Assembly (NCBI GenBank): GCA_023313575.1
Contig: JAJTTP010000002.1
Span: 1,674,001-1,738,000 of the forward strand
Origin: Eutypella sp. D-1
Lineage: Eukaryota > Ascomycota > Sordariomycetes > Xylariales > Diatrypaceae
DNA: 64,000 nucleotides
Direction of reading: 5' to 3'
Below the pieces are notes generated by a model. The model was not told where the DNA came from. It saw only the letters and a list, made by a program, of their open reading frames with translations, and searched no databases. The position numbers and the translations under genes are program-made. This document shows, one piece after another, positions 1-9,963 of this stretch. Numbering within the stretch: position 1 is the stretch's first letter; each line of letters starts with the position of its first letter.

Positions 1-266
1 CCTGCAGTTTCCATCTTTACCCGTTCCGTAGAATTCTTGATTACCTGGGTACTTACTTGATTAGTTAATTGCATTTAATTATTCCCCATTTCTCCGATTA
101 CCCCATTTCATCATTTCGTCTTCACCTTTTCCCACCCCGAAGAACCCCCCAACCCCCCAACCCCCCAACCACAGTTGGCCAATCAAGCGACGAAGACGAC
201 GACGACGACGACGACGACGGGAAGCTCTCGTTCGGAGCATCGAACCCATCGAACATCGTCCAGAAA
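1..266 (+). promoter_or_regulatory. Promoter and 5' leader of the ERD2-type gene
   Basis: This stretch precedes the ERD2-type start codon at 267. It holds three runs of six C separated by AA (145-166), preceded by CCC and CCCC runs at 131-138, so the minus strand matches the usual G-quadruplex pattern. A GAC trinucleotide repeat lies at about 194-219. No protein is supported here: the reading frame through this leader starts without an ATG and contains low-complexity residues. The transcription start is not visible. Confidence 0.5.
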
Positions 267-1740
267 ATGGCCGGATGGAACGTACGTACTATTCGCGGTT
301 GGACGACTTATACAAATGAACACTCGGAACACTCAGAACACTAATTACTGAATGAATATTCATCTGTTGCCCCTACAAACTAACACGACTTGCGACTTAT
401 GATGTCCACAGTGTGGCTAACATGATTCTCACGATTCTTTGATGTGCAGGTCTTCCGGGTATTGGGAGATATCTCCCACATTCTTTCAAAATGCATTCTA
501 ATCTTCGCCATCTACCGTAATAAGAGTGCTGAGGGTAAGCACTCTTGTTCCCCATGCCGTTTCTAGCTCGGCTTCGAGCCAAACCTCGGCATCCACAGCG
601 TCGATGGAACCTTTGAACTCAGAATCCCATAACTGATCTCCGAATTCCCTGTCAGGTGTCTCCATGATAACACAAATTCTTTATGCCGTCGTCTTCTGTT
701 CCCGATATACCGACCTCTTTAGCGAGACTTACGCCTGGAATATATTCTTCAAGATCTTCTATATCCTGTCCTCTATATGGATTATCGTTATCATGCGCTG
801 GCAATTCCCCCGCACCAGGGAGCGTGAGGCTGCCTGGAAGCTGGGCGCCGCAGCACTTGGTGGCTCCCTGCTTGTTTCGCCCCTTGCCATGTTCATCTTT
901 GAGAGCCATTGGAGTCTGTTCACAGTAAGAGAACACTGAAGAATCCGGTACGGATCATTAGAGACTAACTGACCGAAACAGTGGATTTGGGACTTCTCGC
1001 AGATCCTCGAGTCCGTGTGTGTGCTCCCGCAGCTGCTACTGCTGCGACAGACGACCGTCCCGACCGTCATCGACTCGTTCTACCTGCTGACGCTGGGTGC
1101 CTACCGGGCCCTGTACATCCTGAACTGGGTGTGGCGCGCCGCCGATGCTAACGACCGCAAGCCCAACGCTGTCTCCGTCATCTTTGGCGTTGTCCAAACT
1201 GCCCTCTACACCGACTTCTTCTGGGTATATTACACCCGTCAACGCGTCAAGCTCCGTGGGGGAGGTGTCGTTGATGCAGACGATATCCGCCGCGGCTGGC
1301 TACTCCGCCGTATTTTCGGCAATCGCCGCTTCGAGGCCGCCATCGAGGGTGATGACGAGGAGAGCGCGCCCGCGCTCGGGAGGGGAGGTGCCGTCCCCGG
1401 TGCTGGTGGGGTCGGTAGTGACGGCAATGCGTCGTCCGCTAGACGCTCCAAGTGGGGTGCTAGGGGCATCTCGGTTAGCGCTGACGAGGGCGTCCTCGAG
1501 AACCAGGGGCAGAGCCAAAGCCAGAGCCAAGGCCAGGCCCAGTCGAATAGCAGCCGAGATCAGTTCAGCGATGACTCGGTAGACCCCGATGCCAAGATGA
1601 AGGACCCGGACGAGCTCGCACGCGTTCTTGACGATGAGTCCGATGATGATGACGATTCTTCCGAGGACGAGACCTCGGCCCGCTCCGGAAAAAAGCCTGG
1701 CCCGAGCGGCGTTAGCAACGGGAGCGAGTGGCGAGATTAG
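267..1740 (+). CDS. ERD2: ERD2-family ER-lumen protein-retaining (KDEL/HDEL) receptor with long acidic tail
   Basis: Four exons: 267-281, 450-534, 656-924 and 982-1740, giving 375 residues. The first coding exon is only five codons (MAGWN). All introns have GT-AG ends and the phases join exactly. The product matches seven-membrane-span KDEL receptors, which bind C-terminal HDEL/KDEL signals in the Golgi and return ER proteins through COPI vesicles. Visible family motifs are FRVLGDISH near the N-terminus, SRYTDLF, ESVCVLPQLLLL, and YRALYILNWVWR, which carries the Tyr, Asn, Trp and Arg of the ligand pocket known from the human receptor. GVVQTALYTDFFWVYYT forms the last membrane segment. The usual protein ends there (about 215 residues). 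This one continues about 150 residues as a hydrophilic tail with a Gln/Ser repeat and an Asp/Glu/Ser-rich acidic stretch. The core call is firm; the role of the tail is unknown. Confidence 0.95.
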
Positions 1741-2656
1741 GCCGCACCCTTGCTGGAAGAAGAGCATGCTATTGGGGCGGGGCATGGAGTAAACGAGAAG
1801 GATATCACAGGCGCATCGCGCTCAATATAGGCCAAATTTCGCCATTGCGATGAAAAACAACCAATACTAAATACGACAAGTTAGTACCAGGGTGCTTCAT
1901 TTGCCACGCGGGGCAATTTTCGCACACCAATACGACAAGCTCCGGGCGGCGCACGGGATGATGGGACCCGGGGCTCGGATATATGGGTTCATTTTACTAT
2001 AAGATTTAACAGCAAAGGGCGTTGCAGGCCAGCCCGCGCACCATGGCGCGTTTGAGACCGTAAGACGTCACACATGTATTTATCTATGTGCGTTGCAAGG
2101 CACATCCCAATTTTCAGAACAGAATCAACACACAGGACGGGGCCAGAGGACCGGAAAGAGCGAGGGAATAGGGAAGTGTGGGATATGCACGGGGCGCAGA
2201 GCGTTTGAATTTGGGACGTGAGAGATAAAAAAATACCAATCCACATATATCACGAATGATTTTTCTCCTTTTATTTGATCCCACTATGCTAATGCAGGGG
2301 ATGCCCACTCGTGATAACCGGCGATGCTATATCTGTTTTATATATGTATCCCCGTCCGGGTCTAAATGCCCTGCTCGCCATGTTCTGCCACGCCATCCCG
2401 TGGTACGTAAATATCATGCACATATGTGTAATACCCAATCAAAAACGTCGTCATCAACACCGGCCCATCCGTATTTTCGAAACCCAGATACATAAAGCCA
2501 TCCGAACATACTTACGCCCATCCCCATCCCATCCCAATGCCGCAATGTCATCATAAAAATAGACCCAAATTGTCCGAAAATAAGAGAGATAATGGCGTGA
2601 AAGTCAGTCATAGTCGTCAATCCATCCATCCGCCTATGCGCCCATCACGTATAATG
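1741..2656. other. Convergent spacer between ERD2-type and GH76 genes
   Basis: Both flanking genes point into this 0.9 kb, so it should hold two 3' UTRs and polyadenylation sites. I see no coding potential, only short overlapping frames. CCATCC-type short repeats occur around 2470-2640. Confidence 0.6.
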
Positions 2657-4744
2657 TCACACCTGTGCGACCCGGACGGCGGCCTGTTGGGCCTTCCAAT
2701 ACGCACGGAGCAGAGCCAGCCCGCCCGTCTGCGTCTCGACGGTGCGGCCGCGGCCGCGGTTGTTGGGGTCGCGCGGTGGCCGCGTCTCCGTGCGCGGTGT
2801 AGACGCAGCACCGGCATCGGCATCGGCATCGGCGGTTCTCCTGCGCCGCTTCCTGAGCTCGACCATTGCCGCCCGCCCAGTGTGCTCCTCCTTGGACAAG
2901 TCATCTGAGCGTAGTGGCCGTTGGCCGGCAGTGCCTCTCCCGTCCTCGTACTGGAGTAGTTCTGTCATGTGCTCCAGGCTACCATCGTCGTCGTTGGGCC
3001 GTGCGCTTTCCGCGGCGGGCCCGACTAGGTCTGAATCGTACGGCCCCTTCCAAAACGTGTGGTTCGCCATGTTCTCGTCGAAGTTGCGCGGCACGCCATC
3101 ATCGGCGACCGTAGGCCAGGGTCCCCCGGCGCCACCACCCGTCCCTCCCCACCCGAACAAGCCCGCCGTCCACCACTGCCCGAACTTTCCGTGGCGGTCG
3201 CGCGTGTCGAGGGCTGCGCGCGCGTTGTGGGCTAGCCACCCGCGGTACGAGGCGCACGCCGTGTCGTGGGACCGCTTCGCCGCCTCAAACGCGTTCTTCC
3301 CGTCCGAACCCCTCTTCCTCTCCCTCTCCACCGAGCCGTCATCGGCCTGCGGGTGGAGAGGCTGTTCGGTGAGCGGCGCGCAGAACGCCTCCAGGTGGTG
3401 GAAGTAGATGCCCTTGAAGGTCGTGGCGTCCTGGTTGCAGACAGCGGCTGCGTCACAGGGGTCCTCGAGGACGCCAGCGCGACCGAGCCCGTGCCAGCGG
3501 GGGAGTGGACGGTGTCGCGGGCGATGCGATGTGCCGTCTCCGGAGTGAGTTGAGGGAAAAGATGGCAGGTCTTCGTCAAGATCGAGGGGTGCGTCGGCGG
3601 CCAGGTCCCAGCCCGTGGCGGCGATGACATTCTGGACGAGCCGGTGGCCGTCGGCGAGATAGGAGACGGCGGCGGTGGCGTCCCAGAGTCCGCGCAGGCC
3701 CGTCAGCAGCACGCCCTGGTTGTACGTCAGTACGGTGTCCTCGCGCTCGTCGCACCGCGTGTTGTTGCTGCCCCGGTCGCGGTACCCGCTGATGTGGAAG
3801 CCGTCGGCATACAGGCCTCGTCCATCCGTCATGTTCGAGCTCGCCAGCCACCGGTACCCGTCTATCGCTGCCTGTAGGTACTTGGGGTCCCTCGGCCCAC
3901 TGACGGGTGGAAGCGAGGAGGATTCGGGCGGCTTTGAGAACGGGGACCGGTTGTCGTCGCCCGGGAAGTACAGGTACATGGAGATCGAGGCGGCGATGAA
4001 CAGCTCGTTCGTGATGGCGTTCTTGTAGGGCAGCAGGCGCGGATTCCAGATCATGCCGCCGCCGCACAGTTCGGTGTCCCACCCCTTGCTAGCCAGATCC
4101 CAGAATACGCGGGCACGGTGCGCGAACGCCGGTATCCACAAGTTGCCATGATATGTCGTCTGGTTGGGCACAATGGTGTGGCCGGAAGACGTCGTCACCT
4201 GCGAGCTCGAGCCGGACGCGTAGTGCAGGTCAGTGTGGGTGTTGAGGAAGCGCACGGCTTCGAGCCAGCCCAGCACCACCCAGAGCATGTCATCATAGGC
4301 CTCGTTCCGGATGGCGAAGGCGTCCTCGCCGAAATAATAGGAGACCAGCTGGGTGAAGTATGAGTCGATCAAGTTAGACTTGAGCTTCCAATCCGCGACA
4401 TCATCATTCCCGTCGAGCCTGACGGAGGCCAGCTCCTCAGACAAACCGCGGATGGTCCCCGACAAGTGCGTCCCCACGACGGCGCGGGTCCAATCGATAC
4501 CATCGGGCCATGTACCCACCCAATGGGCGTAGTAGTCGTCCCGCAACACGCTCATGGCATCGAGCATGTCACCCAACACATCGAAGTCGGGCTCGCGGTG
4601 CCCGCCATTCTCCACAGCTGTGACCACGCTCGGCGGCAGAAAGCTCTGTGCCTCATAATCATTTGCCTGGACTTCTGAACAGAACGAGGCCAATTGCAGC
4701 AGGGCAAGAACGGAGGATGCGACGAGGTGCCGGTGCCAAGACAT
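2657..4744 (-). CDS. Secreted glycoside hydrolase family 76 protein (alpha-1,6-mannanase-like)
   Basis: Single exon of 695 residues. A signal peptide covers about residues 1-27 (hydrophobic SSVLALLQLASF, cleavage near VQA-ND). The next 400 residues match GH76, the (alpha/alpha)6 enzymes that cleave or transfer alpha-1,6-mannan. In yeast the relatives Dfg5 and Dcw1 help attach GPI proteins to the cell wall. The catalytic Asp pair is present as AYDDMLWVVLGWLEA (D151-D152). Further family segments are CGGGMIWNP, YKNAITNELF and LTYNQGVLLTGL. Past about residue 450 the protein is longer than Dcw1-type enzymes. It has a conserved-looking FKGIYFHHLEAF segment, a Trp/Gly-rich part and a low-complexity C-terminus including an Asp-Ala repeat coded by a GGCATC microsatellite. 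No C-terminal GPI signal is visible, so it is probably freely secreted. Substrate is inferred from family only. Confidence 0.9.
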   Translation of the reverse strand: MSWHRHLVASSVLALLQLASFCSEVQANDYEAQSFLPPSVVTAVENGGHREPDFDVLGDMLDAMSVLRDDYYAHWVGTWPDGIDWTRAVVGTHLSGTIRGLSEELASVRLDGNDDVADWKLKSNLIDSYFTQLVSYYFGEDAFAIRNEAYDDMLWVVLGWLEAVRFLNTHTDLHYASGSSSQVTTSSGHTIVPNQTTYHGNLWIPAFAHRARVFWDLASKGWDTELCGGGMIWNPRLLPYKNAITNELFIAASISMYLYFPGDDNRSPFSKPPESSSLPPVSGPRDPKYLQAAIDGYRWLASSNMTDGRGLYADGFHISGYRDRGSNNTRCDEREDTVLTYNQGVLLTGLRGLWDATAAVSYLADGHRLVQNVIAATGWDLAADAPLDLDEDLPSFPSTHSGDGTSHRPRHRPLPRWHGLGRAGVLEDPCDAAAVCNQDATTFKGIYFHHLEAFCAPLTEQPLHPQADDGSVERERKRGSDGKNAFEAAKRSHDTACASYRGWLAHNARAALDTRDRHGKFGQWWTAGLFGWGGTGGGAGGPWPTVADDGVPRNFDENMANHTFWKGPYDSDLVGPAAESARPNDDDGSLEHMTELLQYEDGRGTAGQRPLRSDDLSKEEHTGRAAMVELRKRRRRTADADADAGAASTPRTETRPPRDPNNRGRGRTVETQTGGLALLRAYWKAQQAAVRVAQV
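2813..2834 (-). repeat. GGCATC hexanucleotide microsatellite inside the GH76 gene
   Basis: About four copies of GGCATC on the plus strand encode alternating Asp-Ala on the minus strand near the C-terminus of the GH76 protein. The unit is a multiple of three, so length changes would keep the frame. Confidence 0.85.
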
Positions 4745-6359
4745 CTTTCCACGTGCACCTCCCGACTACTAGGTTATGTGAAATATCTCCTGTACTCTAT
4801 AAGAGCAGGGACTATAGCATGATGACCAGTCTAGCTAGACGGAGATTTTTTCGAGGGGGGAGACGGGGGCAATTGAAAAACAGTAACAAACAATAACGAA
4901 AGATGAAAATGAGATGATTAATGACATGGCTGGAGGATAAATCAGGTACCTTAGGTAGGTCGTGAAACAATACCGAATTGTAGCCCGTTCTTTAGCGGAC
5001 TTCACTACATGCACTAGAATGTACATACAAGACAACCCCGCTATTGGAGTCCCCTGATGCCGGCGGGGTACTCCGTAGCAATTGTTCGGGTACGTGCCTT
5101 AATCATTGCTAATTTTGGGAATACGTCCCGTCTCAGGGGCCAATCTAGGAAGGAAAGGGTCTACCATATAAAGTACAGTTTCCACCGACAAGGTTGAAAA
5201 GTGAGTTAATCGTTGTCTAAGATACCCAAGTAAGCAAAAATTAAATTTGAGAGTGAATTGATTGGCAACTAAAAGTCAAGTAGGTTGGAGGTATCTTGAG
5301 ATAAATCGTGGCATCATCTAGATCTAACCAGGTACGAAGTACAGAGTACGTGTGCGTCCCTAGCCAAGAAAGGGCTTAACCCACGATGTTTCACAATATT
5401 ACCATCTTACACACAGATAACAGTAGCGACAACTTAAACTCCTATTCACTGTGGGCTTCTATTATATGCTTCAGTGCAGTAGTAAAGGGACCAGGACGTT
5501 CAGCACTTCACAAGTACTGACTGGTCTAACTAAAATATGTGAAAGCAAGCATTGCCAGATCCTTGACTACATATAATAGCCAACGAATCGTAAAGTATTA
5601 CACAGAATGCTGTCAGAATTGATGACGCCCTTCCTAGCTTGTGCAAATGCGAAACTGCACAATTAATGCTAGGTATCTCCTGTCTTGGGAGAGCACCTTC
5701 ATCCTATGCGGGTGGAAATTGTTGATACGGGCTTGGCAGTTGCCGTTTAGTTGCTCGTGCCTTTGAGGGGGTCGTGAGGAAACCGTATCTGAACGTACAA
5801 CCATATGAAAAGCGAGATTTGAGGGACCAAGAATTCTCCGGTGAAGCCAGTCGAATACGGATTCTCTGCTTCGTTCTCTTATTAACTTTTAACTTCGGCT
5901 TTTTTTGTCCCGTCTCCACAGCAGCAATCGCTCGAGTTCTTTCGATCGAGAGAGGTGGAAAAATCAGCTAGCAAAGAGCACCCATCGACTTAGCAAGGTT
6001 AAGAAATCATATCATCACAATATAGAGCCTCGACTATTGGCGTCCTGGCCCCCGACGCTATGATTACGCGTTGGGATATATCGGCCGAGACTGGATTGCC
6101 AACCCGCCATCGAGCTCTCATTTCAATACGTCTAATTGACGGATAGGGGATGCGCTAGCCACTCTCACAGCACTGTAACTGAAACCGACGGCTCCAGGGG
6201 CCTTCATCTATGCGAGGAAATCATATGACGGCGCGAGAGACCACTAAGCATGACCAGGATGTAAAAGCCAATATAAATATGGTTGTTAGAAGCGCCATGA
6301 ACCTATATTTTAGTGCTCTATAGACGTTAACACGCCTGATCTATATCGCCAGATTCAAT
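4745..6359. other. Divergent intergenic region between GH76 and secreted propeller-like gene
   Basis: This 1.6 kb separates two head-to-head genes for secreted proteins and must contain both promoters. It is AT-rich, and the frames in it are short and unconvincing. GGTACC and TTAGGTAGGT, degenerate relatives of the TACCTAGGTA palindrome, occur around 4945-4960. Confidence 0.55.
6266..6281 (+). promoter_or_regulatory. CCAAT-like plus TATA-like element upstream of secreted propeller-like gene
   Basis: The string AGCCAATATAAATAT at about 6267-6281 combines a CCAAT-type core and a TATAAATA box some 80-90 bases before the ATG at 6360. The spacing suits a regulated fungal promoter, but the two motifs overlap, so only one may be real. 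Confidence 0.4.
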
Positions 6360-7935
6360 ATGGCGGGAACAATGCTGTCGCGACTCTCCCTGGTATCACT
6401 CCTCCTTCTCCTGCCCGGCCTCGGTGCCGCCCAGCAAGGCCTCACGGCCGATTCCTTAGAGCGGCACGTCGACAGCCTGGCGCTGGAGTTCCCGTTCGGC
6501 CCAATCAAGGCGGCCTACTGGACTGGATACCCGCACCACCGACGGACGCCGTTCGCAGTGTCGCCGGACGGCGGCGCCGCGTATGTCGCGTACCTGGATG
6601 CGAGCGAGACGGACGTGCACGTGCAACGGGTGAACCCGTCGACGTTCGCGGCGGACGGGCCTGCGGTGACGGTGGAGGGGGGCCGGGAGGCCGGCGGGCT
6701 CGTGGCCCACGACGACGGACAGGACGGCGGGTTTGCGCTGCTGACCAACGAGGCGCTGCCCACCGGCACGGCGGACGCGCCGCCCGACAACACCCCCGTG
6801 CCCGTGCTCTACCGCTACAATGCCGACGGTGAGCTTGCCTGGAAGACGTACCTTGGAGGGCCCGGCGTGCACGCGGACTTCGGGCTGGCGGCATCTCCAG
6901 ACCTCAACGGCGACCTGGTCTGGTCGCCCGCAGCCGGGCTCTACGGCGCCTACTTCGTGGTGACGGCGTACACGGGCAGCGCGGCGGGGCACTTCGGCGA
7001 CAGCGTGCAGTACGTGGAGGCGGGGACGGGGGCGCTTCGGGACGTGCCCGGCGCGTCGTCCAGCTGGGGGTGCTCGCACAACACGGGGATTGCGCTCGAG
7101 GCTGCGGATGCGGCGCCGTTCGCATCTGTCTGCGCGGAAGACCAGGGCGCCGTCTGGCTCAACACCGACACGCAGACCATGGCGGGCGTCAAGATCTCCA
7201 ACGAGAACACGACCAACGGCGGCGGGGGCGAGAGCCTCGGCGGCATGAGCGGATCTTACAGTGCGCTCGCGCGGCTCCCCGGAACCGACGCCTACGCCCT
7301 TGCCTGGGTCTCGCGCGGTGCCACGGACCTCACTGCCAACGAGTGGCTCGGTGGTGGCACCACCCACGCCGTTAACAGGACTAACGGTCGTAACGTCGCT
7401 ATCGCCATGCTGAGCAGCAAGAACACGCTCGTTGGGGAGGAGGCAACGTCGGAGATTGGGGCCGTCGACGGTGATTCCCAGGTCAACTGGATCACCCAGG
7501 GTAAGTGATTGCCCCACCCCTATTGTTTCAACCATGTACAGTTATTACTATTGCGACGAGGTCGTGATTCACCACTAACTCTCCGGACGCACAGGGACGG
7601 CTGACAACTCGAACGCGCACGTGGCTGCGTTCGACGGCGAGAACGTGCTAGTGACGTGGGAAGAGATCGCGGAGCCGCAGTGCGAGTTCATCGCCATGGG
7701 CTGCCGCGGCGCGTTCACCGGCGCATTCTACCAGCTCGTGGCCAACGGCACGAAGGTCGGCGAGCCCCTCAAGGTCACGGACACGTTCGTGGCCGGCGAC
7801 ATGGTGACCATGGCCGACGGCCGCATCTGCTGGCCCTACGTCTCCATGCAGTGGGACCTCAGCCAGCCCGTCCCCTACGGCGGCTCCACGGAGACCGCTG
7901 ACAAGCTCTCGTTCGCCTGTATGAATCTCAGTTGA
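6360..7935 (+). CDS. Secreted beta-propeller-like protein of unknown function
   Basis: Two exons, 6360-7500 and 7595-7935, joined in phase to give 493 residues. The intron (94 nt) has a GTAAGT donor and a CACAG acceptor. A clear signal peptide is present (LSLVSLLLLLPGLGAAQQ, cleavage after about residue 24). The mature part has no recognisable catalytic motif. It shows repeated units of about 50-60 residues in which a Ser/Pro-Asp-Gly turn is followed by hydrophobic strands (for example TPFAVSPDGGAAYVAY and VPVLYRYNADGELAWKTYLGG), which suggests a beta-propeller. A Gly-rich loop (NGGGGESLGGMSGS) lies in the middle. The gene is very GC-rich in third positions. I do not recognise a named family. 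A secreted lectin-like or carbohydrate-active protein is possible but not shown. Confidence 0.8.
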
Positions 7936-8151
7936 GGCACTCAGGAATTGATGGTTGTACAAAAAGCGGAAAATGGATGTGAATAGTTAGAGAAATGGCA
8001 TGGCTATAGGTCACGCGCTTGTTTTGGGAGATTGGTTTATCTTCCCAACCCATCTCTTCCAGCGGTAGAATAGGGTATTGTATGCACATATTTAGGTAAA
8101 TACGCCCCAAACAAAATACATACAATTTGATGCTTTGAATCTGTACCGGCA
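7936..8151. other. Short convergent 3' spacer
   Basis: Only 216 bases separate the stop codons of the secreted propeller-like gene (+) and MSK1 (-). The two 3' UTRs probably overlap as antisense transcripts. Confidence 0.5.
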
Positions 8152-9963
8152 TCACTTTTTAACAGCCTGCGATAGCGAGACCACGTTCCTCAGGGTGCCA
8201 AAGCTGAGCACATCGCTGATCCTCGAAGAGCCTGAGAGCAGCATGACGAGGCGGTCAACTCCACATCCCCAGCCTCCCGTGGGCGGAAGGCCGTGCTCGA
8301 GGGCCTGGACGTAGCTGTAGTCGACACGCGCTTGTCCCTCATCCTCATGACTCACGGCCGACGTGGCGTCACCGTCGCGCGCACGTACCTGCTCCTCGAA
8401 CTTGCGGCGCTGCTCAAACGGATCATTTTCCTCCTCGTACATGTTGGCGATCTCGCGGCCGGCGACGAACAGTTCGGCGCGCGCCGACACGAGTTGCCCC
8501 GTTCGTGGGCACGTGAACGACTTGGCGAGCGGCGCCATACATGCTGGGTGATTTGTGATGAATAGCGGCGCTGCTAGGGAGCCGCCCTCGAGGTGTGTAC
8601 TGGCGAGATGGTCGAGGAGCTTGTTGAGCGATGTGTCAGGTCCGACGGATGTCTCACTCCCCAATAGCTTAGCTAATTGTTGAAGAGCATCAGGGGTTGA
8701 GAGGTCGGGGAGCTGGATGCCGAGAGCCTCCTCAAGGGCAGGGATGAACTCGACTTGCTTCCAACTATCCCCAGTTTGCCCACCACCTGCAGCTAGTTGG
8801 GGTATATCCAAGGACGGCAGAGTGCTCTCTTTCAGTTTCCTGGTGTGTTCCAGTAGACCTTTAATCAGAGACTCAGTCATGGCGATCAGCTCCTGTAGAT
8901 TAGAGTAGGCTGAATAGAACTCGCAGATGGTGAACTCGGGGTTGTGCGTGGTGTCTATACCCTCGTTCCGGAAGGCGGGCCCGATCTCAAACACTCTGTT
9001 CATGCCGCCCACTACGAGACGCTTCAGCCATAACTCAGGCGCGATCCTCAGGGCTATCTGTTTGCCGGGAAACTCAGTGGCGGATGTCAGGAAAGGGCGC
9101 GCCACGGCGCCGCCGGCAGAGTCCGCAAGCAGCGGTGTTTGGACCTCAAGGAACTCCTGGTGGTGGAAGTAGTCCCGTAGATATTTAATGACGTGTGAGC
9201 GTAACCGCAGGATGTCCACCGTCTCCCTGTTCACGAGCATATCGACGTGCCGATTCAGGATCTTGGTCTCCTCGTTGGTCAACTTTTCCGGCAGAGGCGC
9301 AAGGCTGGGGCTTAGTAGACGGGGGAGGGCGACTGCCTTTAAGGATAGCTCGCCGCTAGACGTTCGCATGGCAGTGCCAGTCACGGAGACGATATCACCG
9401 CGGAGCAGGTGGTGGAAGGCTCGTTTGAATTCCTCGGGGTCAGCTACGGAAACATTCTTGAGACTGAACATGACCTGTGTCTTCTCAAAATCGCCCGATA
9501 CGTCCATGAATACTAGTTTGGACCCTGATGTCCTAATGGACATTATCCTGCCTTGAAGCAAGACTTCATCCGAGGCTGGGGTGGACGTAGTCACATTTTG
9601 GTACGTTTTCCGAAATTCCGGTATGCTCACTCGGTTGCCCTCGAGTGAAATCCTAGGCCACCTAAGAGCGTCATGTTCCTGAAGCTTCTGTACCCGGCCT
9701 GTATCAGCAACCGAGTTGCTGGGGGCGGCTACAGTTTCATGCTCCTCTGAGACGCCAGCGTCACTCTTAACCCGCCCTTGACCCGTGGAAGAATGTAAAT
9801 ATCTACCACATGATGCTATAGCTGCGGCCTTATTAGACCTAGTGTAACGACGCTGCGATACAGTACAAGCTGCGGAAAAGAACCGCGCATACACGAGGTG
9901 CCTTGTGGCAAGAGGACCGTAGGCAAATGGGCGCAAAAATTGAAGACTTTGCCTGGCGCTCAT
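8152..9963 (-). CDS. MSK1: Mitochondrial lysyl-tRNA synthetase
   Basis: Single exon of 603 residues. The enzyme attaches lysine to mitochondrial tRNA-Lys. The first 60 or so residues are rich in Arg, Ser and Ala with no acidic cluster, as expected for a mitochondrial presequence. An OB-fold anticodon-binding domain covers about residues 130-215 (VLLQGRIMSIRTSGSKLVFMD). The class II catalytic core follows: motif 1 around YLRDYFHHQEFLEVQTP, motif 2 with FEIGPAFRNEGID (R332, E334) and HNPEFTICEFY, and motif 3 GWGCGVDRLVMLL near residues 564-576. The absence of a eukaryotic cytosolic N-terminal extension, together with the presequence, points to the mitochondrial rather than the cytosolic enzyme. 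It is transcribed away from TIM10 with 726 bases between start codons. Confidence 0.95.
   Translation of the reverse strand: MSARQSLQFLRPFAYGPLATRHLVYARFFSAACTVSQRRYTRSNKAAAIASCGRYLHSSTGQGRVKSDAGVSEEHETVAAPSNSVADTGRVQKLQEHDALRWPRISLEGNRVSIPEFRKTYQNVTTSTPASDEVLLQGRIMSIRTSGSKLVFMDVSGDFEKTQVMFSLKNVSVADPEEFKRAFHHLLRGDIVSVTGTAMRTSSGELSLKAVALPRLLSPSLAPLPEKLTNEETKILNRHVDMLVNRETVDILRLRSHVIKYLRDYFHHQEFLEVQTPLLADSAGGAVARPFLTSATEFPGKQIALRIAPELWLKRLVVGGMNRVFEIGPAFRNEGIDTTHNPEFTICEFYSAYSNLQELIAMTESLIKGLLEHTRKLKESTLPSLDIPQLAAGGGQTGDSWKQVEFIPALEEALGIQLPDLSTPDALQQLAKLLGSETSVGPDTSLNKLLDHLASTHLEGGSLAAPLFITNHPACMAPLAKSFTCPRTGQLVSARAELFVAGREIANMYEEENDPFEQRRKFEEQVRARDGDATSAVSHEDEGQARVDYSYVQALEHGLPPTGGWGCGVDRLVMLLSGSSRISDVLSFGTLRNVVSLSQAVKK

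Noticed and set aside
2742..3407. 221-residue plus-strand frame
   Set aside because: Antisense shadow of the GH76 gene; composition is Ser/Arg/Pro-rich as expected from GC-rich complement.
6456..7535. 359-residue minus-strand frame
   Set aside because: Antisense shadow of the GC-rich secreted propeller-like gene; it is rich in Arg, Val and His and lacks any domain.
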